DNA of 64,000 nt from Actinacidiphila yeochonensis CN732 (GTDB lineage Bacteria; Actinomycetota; Actinomycetes; Streptomycetales; Streptomycetaceae). The stretch lies in contig NZ_JQNR01000004.1 in the NCBI RefSeq assembly GCF_000745345.1, forward strand, positions 310,001 to 374,000. Direction: 5' to 3'. The first letter of the stretch is position 1, and each line of letters begins with the position of its first letter. Both the position numbers and the translations under genes were made by a program. Of this stretch, positions 7,975 through 16,007 are shown piece after piece. The notes beneath the pieces were generated by a model. That model ran no database searches. It saw only the letters and a list, made by a program, of their open reading frames with translations, and was not told where the DNA came from.

Positions 7975-10038
7975 TCAGTAGTCCCGCAAGTGCCGGTAGT
8001 ACTCGCCCTCCTGGGAGTAGCGGGTGCTGTCGCGTGTCGCAAGGCGGTGCAACTCCGTGAAGCCGTCCGCGAGTTGCACGTTCAGCTTCTGGTGCGGGTC
8101 GAGCAGCGGATCGCTGCGTATCCACCGCGCCGCCACCAGGTGGGTGAGCACCGTGCGCAGCGGGTCCGGTGCGGCGTCCGGATCGGCCGGTCCCGCGACG
8201 GGGGCCGGGTCCGCGAGCGCCGCCGACTCCAGCAGCGCGTCCAGGTGGAGGTAGGCGGTGGGCGCGGACCGCTCCGGCTCGCCGTCCCGGTCCCGGACGG
8301 CGGGCCGCAGGGCGAGCCGGTTGGGCGCCGAGGTGATGTCGTCGAACGCCCGTATCCACCGCTCGGCACCGTCGGTGCGGAACCGCGACACGAGGTGGTC
8401 CACCGCCGGACGCAGGTTCCCGTTGGCGAGCGCGTGATAGCAGGCCCGCTCCCCCTCCCCGCGGCCGAGGAACCACTCCTCGAACCGGCGGTGCACCGCA
8501 GCCCAGTTGAGCGGGTGGCTGTCCGGTCTGGCCGCCAGCGAACGCAGCAGCAGCCGCCGCAGCAGCGGGTGCAGCTCCGGTTCGGTGGAGAACGGCGAGC
8601 CGGACGGCACCTGCCACAGCCACTGGGAGACCGCGTCGGCGATGTCCCGGCGGGCCGGCTGGCCCGGCCGCAGCCCGATCCGCGCGCCCAGCGCCGACTT
8701 GGGGTCGCGCACCGCCGACCAGGTCACCAACTCGCTCCGCCATGGGGCGAGTTCGTCGCTCAGCAGCCGTTCCAGCAGCTCGTCGCCCAGCGTGCCGGAA
8801 CCGCTGACCCGGGCGTCCAGCACCGCTGTCAGCTCCGCCTCGCCCGGCGTGCTCGGCCGGGTGGCCAGGTACTCCAGTACCCGTGCGGTCCCCCCGGGAT
8901 GGCCGAACGTCGACCGGTGGACGAACGAGGTGAGCCGGCTCAGCTCCCTCGGCCGGGCACGGGACGCCATGGTCCGCACCCGGTCCTCGTCGAAGTCGTC
9001 CAGCGCCACCGCGTAGTACCAGTGGTCCGTCCCGGTCGGCGGGCGCCGCCGCTCCCAGTCGCGGTAGCCGGCGCTGCCGGCGTCGCCGATCAGCCGGTGC
9101 CGGCCGGTGGCGTCCGCGTCCCCCTCGGGCCGCCACGACCACAGCGCGTCCAGCCGCCGGCCGCTGGTGCTGAAGACGACCAGCGGGTCGCAGCTCCCGC
9201 TGGCCGCCTTCGCGGTGTGCCGGGCGCCGGCCAGCGCCTCCAGGAAGGCGGTGCCGGCGCTCTCGTCGACGTTGTCGATCAGCGCCAGCGTGTTGCGCGG
9301 GTCGCGCTGCGAGCCGTAGGCGGCGGCGATGTCGGCCAGGAACGCCTGGCACAGCAGCCGGTCCACCTCGTCGTGGCCGGCGTCGCCCTGCCGGTGCTCC
9401 AGGGTGCTGAGGTCGGCCAGCGCGCCGAACCCGTCGCCGGGCTGGCCGTGGCCGCGGTTGCCATACCAGTCGGTGCCCGTCTGGAAGAGCAGCCGCACCG
9501 CCCGCCGCGAGGTGAACGCCGCCGACACCAGCGGATCGGCCACCGAGGCCAGCGGCGGCAGCACGAACGTCAGCAACTGCCGCAGCAGGTCGGTCACCAC
9601 CTGCTGCGCCCCGTCCAACGACCTCTGGCCGCGCAGCAGTTGCTCCACATCCGCCCTGGCGCGGCTGGGGTCGTTGAGGCCGATGGCGTCCTGCTGGATC
9701 ACCAGCGCGCCCAGGGTGAGGCGGGGGAACCCCATCGACCCGAACCGCTTCCACCGCGTGGCGCCCAGCGACCCCGCCAGATGGGCCGCCACCTGCCACG
9801 CCCGGGTGTAGGGCTTGCCCGCCAGGTCCAGCCAGGCGTACGGCGCCGCCACCGAATCGGTGAAGCGGTCCCGCACGTCCTCCAACAACCGTGTCTTGCC
9901 GCTGCCGCGCGGCCCGGAGAAGACCACGAGCGGCACGTCCCGCCCCACTTTGCCGCCCGACCGGTCGAGGCACTCGTCGACCAGGTCGGAGGTGATCTCC
10001 CGGCGCAGATCTCCGCTGTTCGCCACCGCCCCCGCCAT
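7975..10038 (-). CDS. large P-loop NTPase, STAND/AAA-like, unknown function
   Basis: A 687-residue cytoplasmic protein. Walker A is GPRGSGKT (residues 42-49) and Walker B is LALIDNVDE (251-259). A long helical C-terminal region follows, with winged-helix-like and repeat-like stretches (for example LLRRLLLRSLAARPDSHPLN, then FEEWFLGRGEGERACYHALA), resembling the sensor arms of STAND ATPases but without a named repeat. There is no helix-turn-helix, TIR or nuclease motif I can recognise. The ATG follows GTAGGA. First gene of a two-gene operon with the membrane-tethered binding protein, suggesting a signal-responsive switch. Confidence 0.75.
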   Translation of the reverse strand: MAGAVANSGDLRREITSDLVDECLDRSGGKVGRDVPLVVFSGPRGSGKTRLLEDVRDRFTDSVAAPYAWLDLAGKPYTRAWQVAAHLAGSLGATRWKRFGSMGFPRLTLGALVIQQDAIGLNDPSRARADVEQLLRGQRSLDGAQQVVTDLLRQLLTFVLPPLASVADPLVSAAFTSRRAVRLLFQTGTDWYGNRGHGQPGDGFGALADLSTLEHRQGDAGHDEVDRLLCQAFLADIAAAYGSQRDPRNTLALIDNVDESAGTAFLEALAGARHTAKAASGSCDPLVVFSTSGRRLDALWSWRPEGDADATGRHRLIGDAGSAGYRDWERRRPPTGTDHWYYAVALDDFDEDRVRTMASRARPRELSRLTSFVHRSTFGHPGGTARVLEYLATRPSTPGEAELTAVLDARVSGSGTLGDELLERLLSDELAPWRSELVTWSAVRDPKSALGARIGLRPGQPARRDIADAVSQWLWQVPSGSPFSTEPELHPLLRRLLLRSLAARPDSHPLNWAAVHRRFEEWFLGRGEGERACYHALANGNLRPAVDHLVSRFRTDGAERWIRAFDDITSAPNRLALRPAVRDRDGEPERSAPTAYLHLDALLESAALADPAPVAGPADPDAAPDPLRTVLTHLVAARWIRSDPLLDPHQKLNVQLADGFTELHRLATRDSTRYSQEGEYYRHLRDY

Positions 10039-10174
10039 TCCTACCGACCTACCGTCATGCGAGAACGATGCGCCGTCCGCGCGGCTTTGCGGCGGTGGTT
10101 GGCGGGATCGTTACGTGACTCCTCGCGATCCGGGGTCCGGCCGCGGCCCGAAGCCGCCGTCGACGCCGGGGCCG

Positions 10175-10204
10175 CCGGCCCGCGGCGAACGCGCCGCGGG
10201 CCGG
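10175..10204 (-). terminator. hairpin terminator downstream of the DinB gene
   Basis: Perfect 12-bp stem (10175-10186 with 10193-10204) and a 6-base loop, about 90 bases after the stop of the minus-strand DinB gene and before the start of the NTPase operon. Confidence 0.6.
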
Positions 10205-10290
10205 GGCGGGCGAGGCCGACAGCCTTCGGCACCGGGCCGACCCCGCCGGTCGCGGCGCCGGACGACGGTCAGTGGCCGGTCAGCCGTCGG

Positions 10291-10797
10291 TCAGGTGCCG
10301 GTCGTGCCGTCGAGCATCTCGCGCAGGATGTCCAAGTGGCCGTTGTGGCGGGCCGTCTCCTCGATGAGGTGGTGCAGGATCCAGCGCAGGTCGACGTGCA
10401 GGCCGTTGCGGACGGCTCGGCGGGCCCGCGTGTCGAGGTCGTGCCCGGCGACCAGCTCGCGGTAGCGGGCGCTCTGGCCGGCGTACTCGTCGAGCAACCG
10501 CGCGAGCGGGAAGTCGACGGCGACACGCATCTCACGGTCGGGGTCCTCCTCGGTCCAGGGACCCCGGTCCTCCCCGCCGAGGAAGACCACGTGGAACCAG
10601 TGGTACTCGACCCAGCGGAGGTGGTTGACCACTCCGCTCATGGTCATCAGAGGCGAGCCGGGCAGGAGCGCCTTGCGTGCGTTCTCCTCGGAGACTCCGT
10701 CGCACTTGGCGCGCGCGGCGTCGCGTGTGTAGTCGAGAAACGTGGTGAGCTGGGTGCGCTCGTCCCACGCGGGCGGCGTGTCGTCGATTCTGGTCAT
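10291..10797 (-). CDS. DinB-family (DUF664) putative mycothiol-dependent protein
   Basis: A 168-residue four-helix protein of the DinB/YfiT fold. The metal-site histidines are visible in VVNHLRWVEYHWF and in LHHLIEETARHNGHLD, giving the three-His pattern of this superfamily. Actinobacterial DUF664 members are thought to be thiol-S-transferases that use mycothiol or related thiols for detoxification. The ATG is at 10797. It appears to be a single-gene transcript ending at the hairpin at 10175. Confidence 0.88.
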   Translation of the reverse strand: MTRIDDTPPAWDERTQLTTFLDYTRDAARAKCDGVSEENARKALLPGSPLMTMSGVVNHLRWVEYHWFHVVFLGGEDRGPWTEEDPDREMRVAVDFPLARLLDEYAGQSARYRELVAGHDLDTRARRAVRNGLHVDLRWILHHLIEETARHNGHLDILREMLDGTTGT

Positions 10798-11042
10798 CGC
10801 GCCGAGTCTCCCCGAACATCGCGACCGATGGCGAGGCGATTATCGACGGACCGGTCTGCCCGGCGCGGCGCCGGTACCGCGGTGGCGCCGCCGCCCCAGG
10901 CCGTGTGACGGTCCGAACGGGCCGCAACGATGCGGGGGCGGGTGCCCGCGGCCTGCGCCGGGACCTCCGCCCCTCAGCCCCCGCCTCTCAGGGCCCGCCA
11001 CTCAGCGCCTGTTCGGACCGGCCGTGCGCGGTCCGCCGGCTG

Positions 11043-11201
11043 CTACTCCTCGCGCTCGAACTCCGCGATGGCCCGCTGGGCGTCCAGGTCCTTCTGGGCC
11101 GTCTCGTACACCTCGTGCACCAGTTCCCGGACCTCGGTCTCCCCGGAGTCGTCGTCGAGCTTCTTGATGCGCTCTACCCAGATCTCGGTGGTTTCCGCCA
11201 T
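11043..11201 (-). CDS. small hypothetical protein, 52 residues
   Basis: A short ORF with ATG at 11201 preceded by GGGAG at good spacing, ending in TAG at 11043. The product is highly charged and probably helical: it begins MAETTEIWVERIKKLDDD and ends RAIAEFEREE. Codons favour G/C in third position. No known family is recognised. It stands alone between the DinB gene and the LigD-type gene. Confidence 0.65.
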   Translation of the reverse strand: MAETTEIWVERIKKLDDDSGETEVRELVHEVYETAQKDLDAQRAIAEFEREE

Positions 11202-11464
11202 GACAGCTCCCAATCACGGACAGTGAGGCCGTCGACGGGATGGTCCCGCGCCGTAGCGGCCGCCCGTACCGGCACCCCCGCTCCTTCCAGGCTACGCCGC
11301 GGCGGCCCGGGGCACCGGCCGAGCCGAACGCGCACGGGTGCGCGGGGCCGGGGTGGGGCGGCTCGACAGGCCGGGGTGCGGGGCCCGGGGCCGGTACGGC
11401 GTGTCTCCGGGGCGCGGGGTACCCGTCCGGCAGGGTCCGACAGGCGTACCCGGAGGAGGCGGAC

Positions 11465-12175
11465 ATGGCACGCGCGGAGCACCGGGGGCAGGTGGACGGC
11501 CGGCGCGGCGACAGCACGGAAGACGGGCGCGCCGACAGAGCGGGGGACGGGCGCGCCGGCAGAGCGGGGGACGGGCTCGGCGAGTACCGGCGGCGCCGGG
11601 ACTTCGGCCGGACCCGCGAGCCGCGCGGGGCCGGCCGCGGCGGCGGTCCGGAGTTCGGCTTCGTGGTGCAGATCCACGACGCGAGTACCACGCACTTCGA
11701 CTTCCGCCTGGAGGTGGACGGCGTGCTGAAGTCCTGGGCGGTGCCCAAAGGCCCGTCCACCGACCCGCACGACAAGCGGCTCGCGATGCCCACCGAGGAC
11801 CACCCGCTGGAGTACCGCGACTTCGAGGGCGTGATCGCGGAGGGCGAGTACGGCGCCGGAGCCGTGATCGTCTGGGACGAGGGCCGATACCGCAGCCTGG
11901 CCACCGACCGGCACGGACACGAGGTGCCCTTCGCCCAGGCGCTCCGCGACGGCCACGCCTCCTTCCGGCTCGACGGCGGCAAGCTGCGCGGCGGCTACGC
12001 CCTGACCCGCTTCCGGAGCGGAGGCGACGACGGCCGGGGCGAGGCGTGGCTGCTCGTCAAGCACCACGACGGCCAGGCCGCCCCCCACAGTCGCGGCACC
12101 CCCGACCCGCACCGCGCCCGGTCGGTCCGCTCCGGCCGCACGCTGCACCAGGTGGCCGCGGGCGTCCGTCGGTAG
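11465..12175 (+). CDS. LigD-type 3'-phosphoesterase domain protein
   Basis: A 236-residue protein made of a poorly ordered N-terminus (about 55 residues, with a repeated GDGRAGRA element) and a stand-alone phosphoesterase domain as found at the N-terminus of mycobacterial LigD. Signatures are FVVQIHDASTTHFDFRLEVD, LKSWAVPKGPS, HPLEYRDFEG and a late WLLVKHHD, covering the His/Asp/Arg metal and catalytic residues. These domains trim 3' phosphates and ribonucleotides at DNA breaks in non-homologous end joining. No ku or ligase gene is adjacent. The ATG at 11465 follows GGAGGAGG; upstream in-frame starts look non-coding. Confidence 0.88.
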   Translation: MARAEHRGQVDGRRGDSTEDGRADRAGDGRAGRAGDGLGEYRRRRDFGRTREPRGAGRGGGPEFGFVVQIHDASTTHFDFRLEVDGVLKSWAVPKGPSTDPHDKRLAMPTEDHPLEYRDFEGVIAEGEYGAGAVIVWDEGRYRSLATDRHGHEVPFAQALRDGHASFRLDGGKLRGGYALTRFRSGGDDGRGEAWLLVKHHDGQAAPHSRGTPDPHRARSVRSGRTLHQVAAGVRR

Positions 12176-12254
12176 GACGCCCTCCCGGCGGACGCGGTGC
12201 CGGAACGTCCTTCCGCACCCGTGGCGCGGCCCGGTTCTCCGACGCCCTGGACGG

Positions 12255-13553
12255 TCAGGCCGTGTACCACTGCTGGTTCGCGCTGCCGTCGCAGTCCCGC
12301 AGCTCCACCCGCGTGCCGTCGGTGCTGTCTGTGCTGTCGGTGCTCTCGGTGCTGTCGGTGGCGGACGGGTCCGGGGCGGCCGCCAGGCAGCGGCCGGAGG
12401 CGGGGTTGCGGAGGCCGCCGTCGTAGGGCCGCCACTGCTGGCCGGGGCCGCCGTCGCACTCCTGGACCGCCACCCTCGTGCCGTCGGCGGGCGCCGGCGC
12501 GGCGGCGTCCAGGCACCTTCCGGCGGTCCGCAGGGTGCCGGCGGCCGAGGAGGTCCACTGCTGGGCGGTGGTGCCGTCGCAGTCCCGGAGCCGCGCGCCG
12601 GCGCCTTCGTCCGCCGGACTTCCGTCGAGAGCAAGGCACTTGCCCGCGACCCCGGAGCGCACCGGGCCGGTCACCGCGGTCGGCGGCCTCAGCCAGCCCG
12701 CGGCAGCGGCGGCCTGGACGCCCCCGTTCCAGGCGTCGGCCATCTTCCGGTAGCCGCCGTCGTTCGGGTGCAGCGAGTCGGAGAGGTCGGCGCTGGTCAG
12801 CGCGCCCATGTCGACGTAGCCGACGTGCCTGCCCGCGTCCCGCTCCTGGCGCGCGATGTCGGACACGGCCGCGTTGTAGGCCGGTTCGGCCTGCACGACG
12901 GGTGCCGAGGTGGAGGTGATCAGGTCCGCCAGCAGAACCGTCGCGGCGGGGTCGGCGGCGGTGATCCGGTCGACCAGCGCGTGCAGCCGGTCCGGCGCGG
13001 TGGGCACCTGGTCGTTCTTGGCCAGGTCGTTGGTGCCGATCATCAGGGTGACGACGTTCGGCTGGTACGTCGCGAGCGAGGCGTCGGCGATGCCGGCGAT
13101 CTGGTCGATCCGCCACCCGGAGTGGCCCTCGTTGTCCGGGTCCGGCATGGTGCCGCCCCGGCCCGATCCGACGAAGTCCAGGGTGTAGCCCTCGCCCGTC
13201 AACTCCTCGCCCAGCGGGCCCCGGTAGCCGTTGCCGTTGCTGCTGCCGACGCCCCAGGTGATGGAGTCGCCCAGCGGCTCGACGCGCAGGGCCACGCGGC
13301 GGGTCGCGGCCTGCGCGGGCCGGGGGCGCGACAGCGCGGAGGGGGCGGGCGCCGCCGCCTGGTGGCCGTGGAAGGAGTGCGGGCCGTCCCTCTCCGCCCG
13401 TTGCGGCGACGCGGCCCCGGTCTGCCGCGCGGAGGCGGGGGAGGCGCCGGCCAGCGCGAGCGAGCCCAGGGTCAGGGGCAGTACCGCTGCGAGCGCCGGG
13501 GCGATCAGGCCGGCGAACGGCCTGCGGGCGGCGGCGGCGCGGGTGGGGGGCAT
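12255..13553 (-). CDS. secreted SGNH/GDSL hydrolase with ricin-type beta-trefoil
   Basis: A 432-residue exported protein. A Sec signal peptide ends around ASPASA (residues 37-42). The SGNH domain follows, with block I PLGDSITWG (nucleophile Ser97), block III IGTNDL, and block V DSLHPNDGGY supplying the Asp/His pair. The C-terminal third is a ricin-B-type beta-trefoil with repeated CLALDG/QQW motifs (three QxW-like repeats). It is probably an esterase acting on plant or microbial polysaccharide. The ATG at 13553 follows GAAGGAG. A 9-bp tandem repeat inserts an STD-rich loop in the last trefoil lobe. Confidence 0.9.
   Translation of the reverse strand: MPPTRAAAARRPFAGLIAPALAAVLPLTLGSLALAGASPASARQTGAASPQRAERDGPHSFHGHQAAAPAPSALSRPRPAQAATRRVALRVEPLGDSITWGVGSSNGNGYRGPLGEELTGEGYTLDFVGSGRGGTMPDPDNEGHSGWRIDQIAGIADASLATYQPNVVTLMIGTNDLAKNDQVPTAPDRLHALVDRITAADPAATVLLADLITSTSAPVVQAEPAYNAAVSDIARQERDAGRHVGYVDMGALTSADLSDSLHPNDGGYRKMADAWNGGVQAAAAAGWLRPPTAVTGPVRSGVAGKCLALDGSPADEGAGARLRDCDGTTAQQWTSSAAGTLRTAGRCLDAAAPAPADGTRVAVQECDGGPGQQWRPYDGGLRNPASGRCLAAAPDPSATDSTESTDSTDSTDGTRVELRDCDGSANQQWYTA
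12319..12363. repeat. 9-bp tandem repeat in the trefoil coding region
   Basis: Five imperfect copies of a 9-bp unit (TCGGTGCTG on the plus strand). On the coding strand they give Ser-Thr-Asp triplets. The unit is a multiple of three, so changes in copy number keep the reading frame. Confidence 0.75.
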
Positions 13554-14035
13554 CTGCGACTCCTTCGGAAGAGGGGCGGGCCGTGCGAAGTCGGTGCGGA
13601 GCGCGGGGAAGCCCGTGAAGGCGGGATCGGCGTCGCCGTCGCGGTGCGGCGGCCGCCGCTCGGCGTCGCCGCCGCTCGGCGGCGGTCGGCCCGGCGGGAC
13701 GGGGAGGCGGCGGGACGGGGGAGGTGGCGCGGCGCCGGCCGGGGAGGTGCGCCGGGCCCGGCCCGCAGGGGCGCGGTGAGCCGTCTCGCGTGGTTGTCTC
13801 ATACGGCTTTGCGATGGTCTGTACCGTGGTGAGTTTCTCCGTGCCGATGGCCGGCGTCAAGGATCACCGAGGGTGTTTCGAGTGCGTGTTGACGTATCGT
13901 CAATCTGACGAGTGATCAACTACGGCGGTGGTGCGGCAGGAATGACCCCCGCGCCTACCGGTGGCACGGACCCGGCCGCGCGGCGACGCGGCCGAAGCGG
14001 CGCTCACCGGGGGCGCCCGCGCCTACCGTGGCAGG
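13554..14035. other. divergent promoter region, SGNH hydrolase / thiolase
   Basis: About 480 bases between divergent starts. The SGNH-proximal half is a GC-rich leader. The thiolase-proximal half (about 13800-13930) is visibly lower in GC and holds a palindrome at 13889, so the promoters probably lie there. No coding frame is convincing. Confidence 0.5.
13889..13903. promoter_or_regulatory. palindromic operator candidate
   Basis: TTGACG-TAT-CGTCAA is a perfect 6-bp inverted repeat with a 3-base centre in the low-GC part of the divergent region, about 130 bases before the thiolase start. Size and symmetry fit a TetR- or GntR-type dimer site; the regulator is not in the window. Confidence 0.45.
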
Positions 14036-15286
14036 GTGAGTGCTTACCTCTACGCGGCGACCCGCACCCCCTTCGGCAGGTTCGGCGGCGCGCTGGCCGG
14101 CGTGCGCCCCGACGACCTGGCCGCCACCGCGATCACCGGACTGCTCGCCCGGACCCCCGGCCTCGAACCGGCGGCGGTCGACGAGGTGGTCTGGGGCAAC
14201 GCCAACGGCGCGGGGGAGGAGAACCGCAACGTCGGCCGGATGGCCGCCCTGCTGGCAGGGCTTCCCGCCGGCGTCCCGGGCACCACCGTCAACCGGCTGT
14301 GCGGCTCCTCGCTCGACGCGGCGATCACCGGCTCGCGCGCGATCGAGACCGGCGACGCCGACATCGTCCTCGTCGGCGGCGTCGAGTCGATGACCCGGGC
14401 GCCCTGGGTGCTCCCGAAGCCGGACAGGGGCTTCCCGGCGGGCGACGCCGCCGCCGTGTCGACCACCCTCGGCTGGCGGCTGGTGAACCCGCGGATGCCG
14501 AAGGAGTGGACGATCCCGCTGGGGGAGTGCAACGAACTGCTCCAGCAGCGGTACGGAGTGAGCCGCGAGCGCCAGGACGCGTTCGCCGCGCGCTCGCACC
14601 GGCTCGCCCACCAGGCATGGGAGAGCGGCTTCTACGACGACCTCGTCACGCCCGTGGAGACCGGCGCAGCGGTGGCCGGCGGCGGGCTGACCGGCGGTGG
14701 GGCGCGGGCCGGCGGGGCACTGACCCGGGACGAGGGCATCCGGCCCGCGTCGACGGTCGAGGTGCTCGCCGGGCTCAAGCCGTCCTTCCGCCCCGACGGC
14801 ACGATCACCGCGGGGAACGCTTCGCCGCTGTCGGACGGCGCCTCGGCGGTGCTGCTCGGCGGCGAGGGTGCCGCCACCGCGATCGGCGGCGACCCGCTCG
14901 CCCGGATCGCCGGCCGGGGCGTGACGGCACTGGACCCGCGCGACTTCGGCTACGCACCGGTCGAGGCCGCCGCCCGGGCGCTGCGCCGGGCGGGGGTCGG
15001 CTGGGACCGGGTCGGCGCGGTGGAACTCAACGAGGCGTTCGCCGTGCAGTCGCTGGTCTGCGTCGACGCCTGGCTCGGGGAGGGGCTGCGCGACCCGGAG
15101 CTGGTCAACCAGAAGGGCGGCGCGATCGCCCTCGGGCACCCGCTGGGCGCCTCGGGCGGGCGGGTCCTCGGCACGCTGGCCGCGGTCCTGCGGGAGCGGA
15201 GGGAGCGGTACGGCGTCGCGGCGGTCTGCGTCGGCGTGGGCCAGGGGCTGGCGGTCGTCCTGGAGAACCTGGACGCCGGCGCGTGA
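14036..15286 (+). CDS. thiolase (acetyl-CoA acyltransferase), PcaF-like
   Basis: A 416-residue thiolase. The nucleophilic Cys is residue 89 in TVNRLCGSSLDAA, a form common in 3-oxoadipyl-CoA thiolases (PcaF/PaaJ). The HPLGASGGR block gives the catalytic His and VCVGVGQG the second Cys. It cleaves or condenses 3-oxoacyl-CoA in the cytoplasm. GTG at 14036 is chosen because YLYAATRTPFGRFGGALAG begins right there, as in homologues; the ribosome binding site is weak. A Gly/Ala-rich insertion occurs around residues 205-225. No other beta-ketoadipate genes are adjacent, so the pathway is open. Confidence 0.9.
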   Translation: MSAYLYAATRTPFGRFGGALAGVRPDDLAATAITGLLARTPGLEPAAVDEVVWGNANGAGEENRNVGRMAALLAGLPAGVPGTTVNRLCGSSLDAAITGSRAIETGDADIVLVGGVESMTRAPWVLPKPDRGFPAGDAAAVSTTLGWRLVNPRMPKEWTIPLGECNELLQQRYGVSRERQDAFAARSHRLAHQAWESGFYDDLVTPVETGAAVAGGGLTGGGARAGGALTRDEGIRPASTVEVLAGLKPSFRPDGTITAGNASPLSDGASAVLLGGEGAATAIGGDPLARIAGRGVTALDPRDFGYAPVEAAARALRRAGVGWDRVGAVELNEAFAVQSLVCVDAWLGEGLRDPELVNQKGGAIALGHPLGASGGRVLGTLAAVLRERRERYGVAAVCVGVGQGLAVVLENLDAGA

Positions 15287-15291
15287 GCGGT

Positions 15292-15314
15292 ACCGGCGGC
15301 CGGCCGCCGCCGGT
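15292..15314. terminator. bidirectional hairpin between convergent genes
   Basis: Perfect 9-bp stem (15292-15300 with 15306-15314) and a 5-base loop in the 52-base gap between the thiolase and the oppositely transcribed response regulator. Confidence 0.65.
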
Positions 15315-15338
15315 CCCCGGGCCCGGTGCCGGTGCCGG

Positions 15339-16007
15339 TCAGGCGGGCGGCCGGATGAGGCCGGTGCGGTAGGCGAGGGCGACGAGCTGGGCGCGGTCGC
15401 GGGAGCCGGTCTTGGTGAGGGCGCGCTGGACGTGGGTGCGGACGGTGAGCGGGCTGAGGGTGAGGCGGGTGGCGATCTCGTCGTTGGTGAGCCCCTCGGC
15501 CACCAGCGTCGTGATCTCGCTCTCGCGGGGCGTGAGGTCGGCGACGGCCCGCCCGGCGGCCGCCGAGGGCAGGACCGGGCCTTCGAGGAAGGTGGCGATG
15601 AGGTGGCGGGTGGCGGTGGGCGACAGGAGGGCGTCGCCGGCGGCGACGGTGCGGATGCCGTCGAGGAGGGTGTCCGGGCCGGCGTCCTTGCCGAGGAAGC
15701 CGCTGGCCCCGGCGCGCAGGGCGCGGGCCACGTACTCGTCGGTCTCGAAGGTGGTGAGGATCAGCACCCTCGTCCGGGCGAGGTCGGGGTCGGAGCAGAT
15801 CGCCTCGGTGGCGGCCAGGCCGTCGGTACCGGGCATCCGGATGTCCATGAGCACGACGTCGGGGCGGTGGACGCGCGCCTCGGTGGCGGCCTCGGCACCG
15901 TTGGCGGCCTCGGCGACCACGGTGAGGTCGGCGGCGGAGTCGATGAGCAGCCGGAAGGTGGCGCGCAGGAGTGCCTGGTCGTCGGCGAGCAGCACAGTGG
16001 TGGTCAC
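15339..16007 (-). CDS. NarL/LuxR-family response regulator
   Basis: A 222-residue two-component regulator. The receiver domain starts VLLADDQALLR, has the phospho-acceptor Asp55 in VVLMDIRMPG and a KDAG-type Lys. The C-terminal LuxR helix-turn-helix reads LTPRESEITTLVAEGLTNDE then LSPLTVRTHVQRALTKTG. The GTG start overlaps the kinase stop by four bases (GTGA), so kinase and regulator are coupled. It may regulate the exporter gene upstream on the same strand. Confidence 0.95.
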   Translation of the reverse strand: MTTTVLLADDQALLRATFRLLIDSAADLTVVAEAANGAEAATEARVHRPDVVLMDIRMPGTDGLAATEAICSDPDLARTRVLILTTFETDEYVARALRAGASGFLGKDAGPDTLLDGIRTVAAGDALLSPTATRHLIATFLEGPVLPSAAAGRAVADLTPRESEITTLVAEGLTNDEIATRLTLSPLTVRTHVQRALTKTGSRDRAQLVALAYRTGLIRPPA

